A program made the translations under genes and the position numbers. A DNA stretch of 13,917 nucleotides from Thermomicrobiaceae bacterium (GTDB lineage: Bacteria > Chloroflexota > Chloroflexia > Thermomicrobiales > Thermomicrobiaceae), in the NCBI GenBank assembly GCA_007123655.1, contig SKKR01000574.1:1-13917 (forward strand), in the 5' to 3' direction. Each line of letters opens with the position of its first letter. Positions within the stretch are counted from its first letter, which is position 1. The notes beneath the pieces are model-generated. The model had not been told where the DNA came from. It worked only from the letters and a program-made list of their open reading frames with translations, and made no database searches. Of the stretch, positions 13,427-13,917 are shown in pieces.

Positions 13427-13917
13427 TCAGCTCAACCGGATACGCGGGTCGATTACGCCGTAGAGTACATCAACAACGAGGTTCATCACGGCGAGGAAGA
13501 TCCCGTAGAGGAGAATCACCGCCAGGATCATCGGATAGTCTCGGGATGACATGCTTTCGACGAAGAACCGGCCCATCCCCGGGATCCGGAAGATGTACTC
13601 AACAAAGAACGAGCCGGTGGCGACCGCGGCGAACATCGGCCCGGCAATGGTCAATGGTGGGATCAGCCCGTTCTTGACGGCGTGCCCGATGATCCAGCGG
13701 CGTTCCGACAGGCCTTTTGCCTGCGCGGTCCGGATGTAGTCCTGGTTCAGCACCTCGACCATCGAGGATCGAACGTAGCGCGCCAGGATTCCCAGCGGCT
13801 GGAGACCGAGCGCGATGGTCGGCAGCACCCAGTCGATCGGGCTTTCCCATCCTCCGGTCCGCGGGATGATATGGAACCCGAAAACTTGTGGAAACAGCAG
13901 CACGACGACCGTGATCA
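13427..13917 (-). CDS. DppB/OppB-like ABC transporter permease, C-terminal part, cut by the right edge
   Basis: About 163 residues are visible, and the frame stays open through base 13917. GTG or CTG codons near 13903 are internal, since ITVVV continues upstream. The visible part carries LPTIALGLQPLGILARYVRSSMVEVL, the EAA loop TAQAKGLSERRWIIGHAVKNG, a FFVEYIFRIPGMGRFFVESM segment and the ending DVLYGVIDPRIRLS, all typical of DppB/OppB. Full-length proteins have about 310-330 residues, so the N-terminal half lies outside. It is the first of the three importer genes visible here. ATPase genes, if they belong to the operon, must lie beyond the right edge. Confidence 0.93.
   Translation of the reverse strand, partial: ITVVVLLFPQVFGFHIIPRTGGWESPIDWVLPTIALGLQPLGILARYVRSSMVEVLNQDYIRTAQAKGLSERRWIIGHAVKNGLIPPLTIAGPMFAAVATGSFFVEYIFRIPGMGRFFVESMSSRDYPMILAVILLYGIFLAVMNLVVDVLYGVIDPRIRLS

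Overview
The window looks like ordinary chromosome from a moderately high-GC, free-living bacterium. The gene families fit Chloroflexota best (Thermomicrobia/Sphaerobacter-like): a repeated DUF5671-type membrane protein, a GAF/HisKA_3 histidine kinase, a lipoprotein HtrA and a Tat-type lipoprotein solute-binding protein. That placement is inferred from gene content only. No rRNA, tRNA or CRISPR array was seen.

Left part (1-3050). A gene cut by the left edge runs leftward. It is divergent from a rightward pair: a YjjX/DUF84-type inosine/xanthosine triphosphatase and a class I SAM methyltransferase. Next comes a self-contained repeat island (1527-2346): a REP-associated tyrosine transposase (RAYT, an IS200-like HUH domestication) with six REP-like hairpins around it, each starting with GTAG. 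Two hairpin variants in opposite orientation differ by compensatory base-pair changes. The stop codons of both the methyltransferase and the RAYT lie inside a REP GTAG. A TetR-family regulator with a clear Shine-Dalgarno and an extended -10 follows.

Middle part (3083-10145), all leftward. In order of transcription: a membrane-anchored HtrA-type lipoprotein protease, a soluble-looking GAF-GAF-HisKA_3 histidine kinase without an adjacent response regulator, an S11 D-Ala-D-Ala carboxypeptidase-like protein, a small membrane-anchored NTF2/DUF4878-like protein, and a 12-helix protein made of six two-helix repeats, each with a conserved histidine. This is mostly an envelope maintenance and sensing neighbourhood, although gaps of 88-199 nt between several genes argue against one tight operon.

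Right part (10455-13917), also leftward. It is an oligopeptide/dipeptide-type ABC importer operon: a DppB-like permease (cut by the right edge), a DppC-like permease, then a family-5 solute-binding lipoprotein with a very acidic linker after its lipid-anchoring cysteine. The gap before the binding-protein gene holds a perfect 15-bp palindrome that could be an operator, and a strong stem-loop follows its stop codon. The ATPase subunits are not in the window.

Most worth following up are the REP/RAYT island with its covarying hairpins and stop-codon overlaps, and the sixfold histidine-bearing repeat of the membrane protein.
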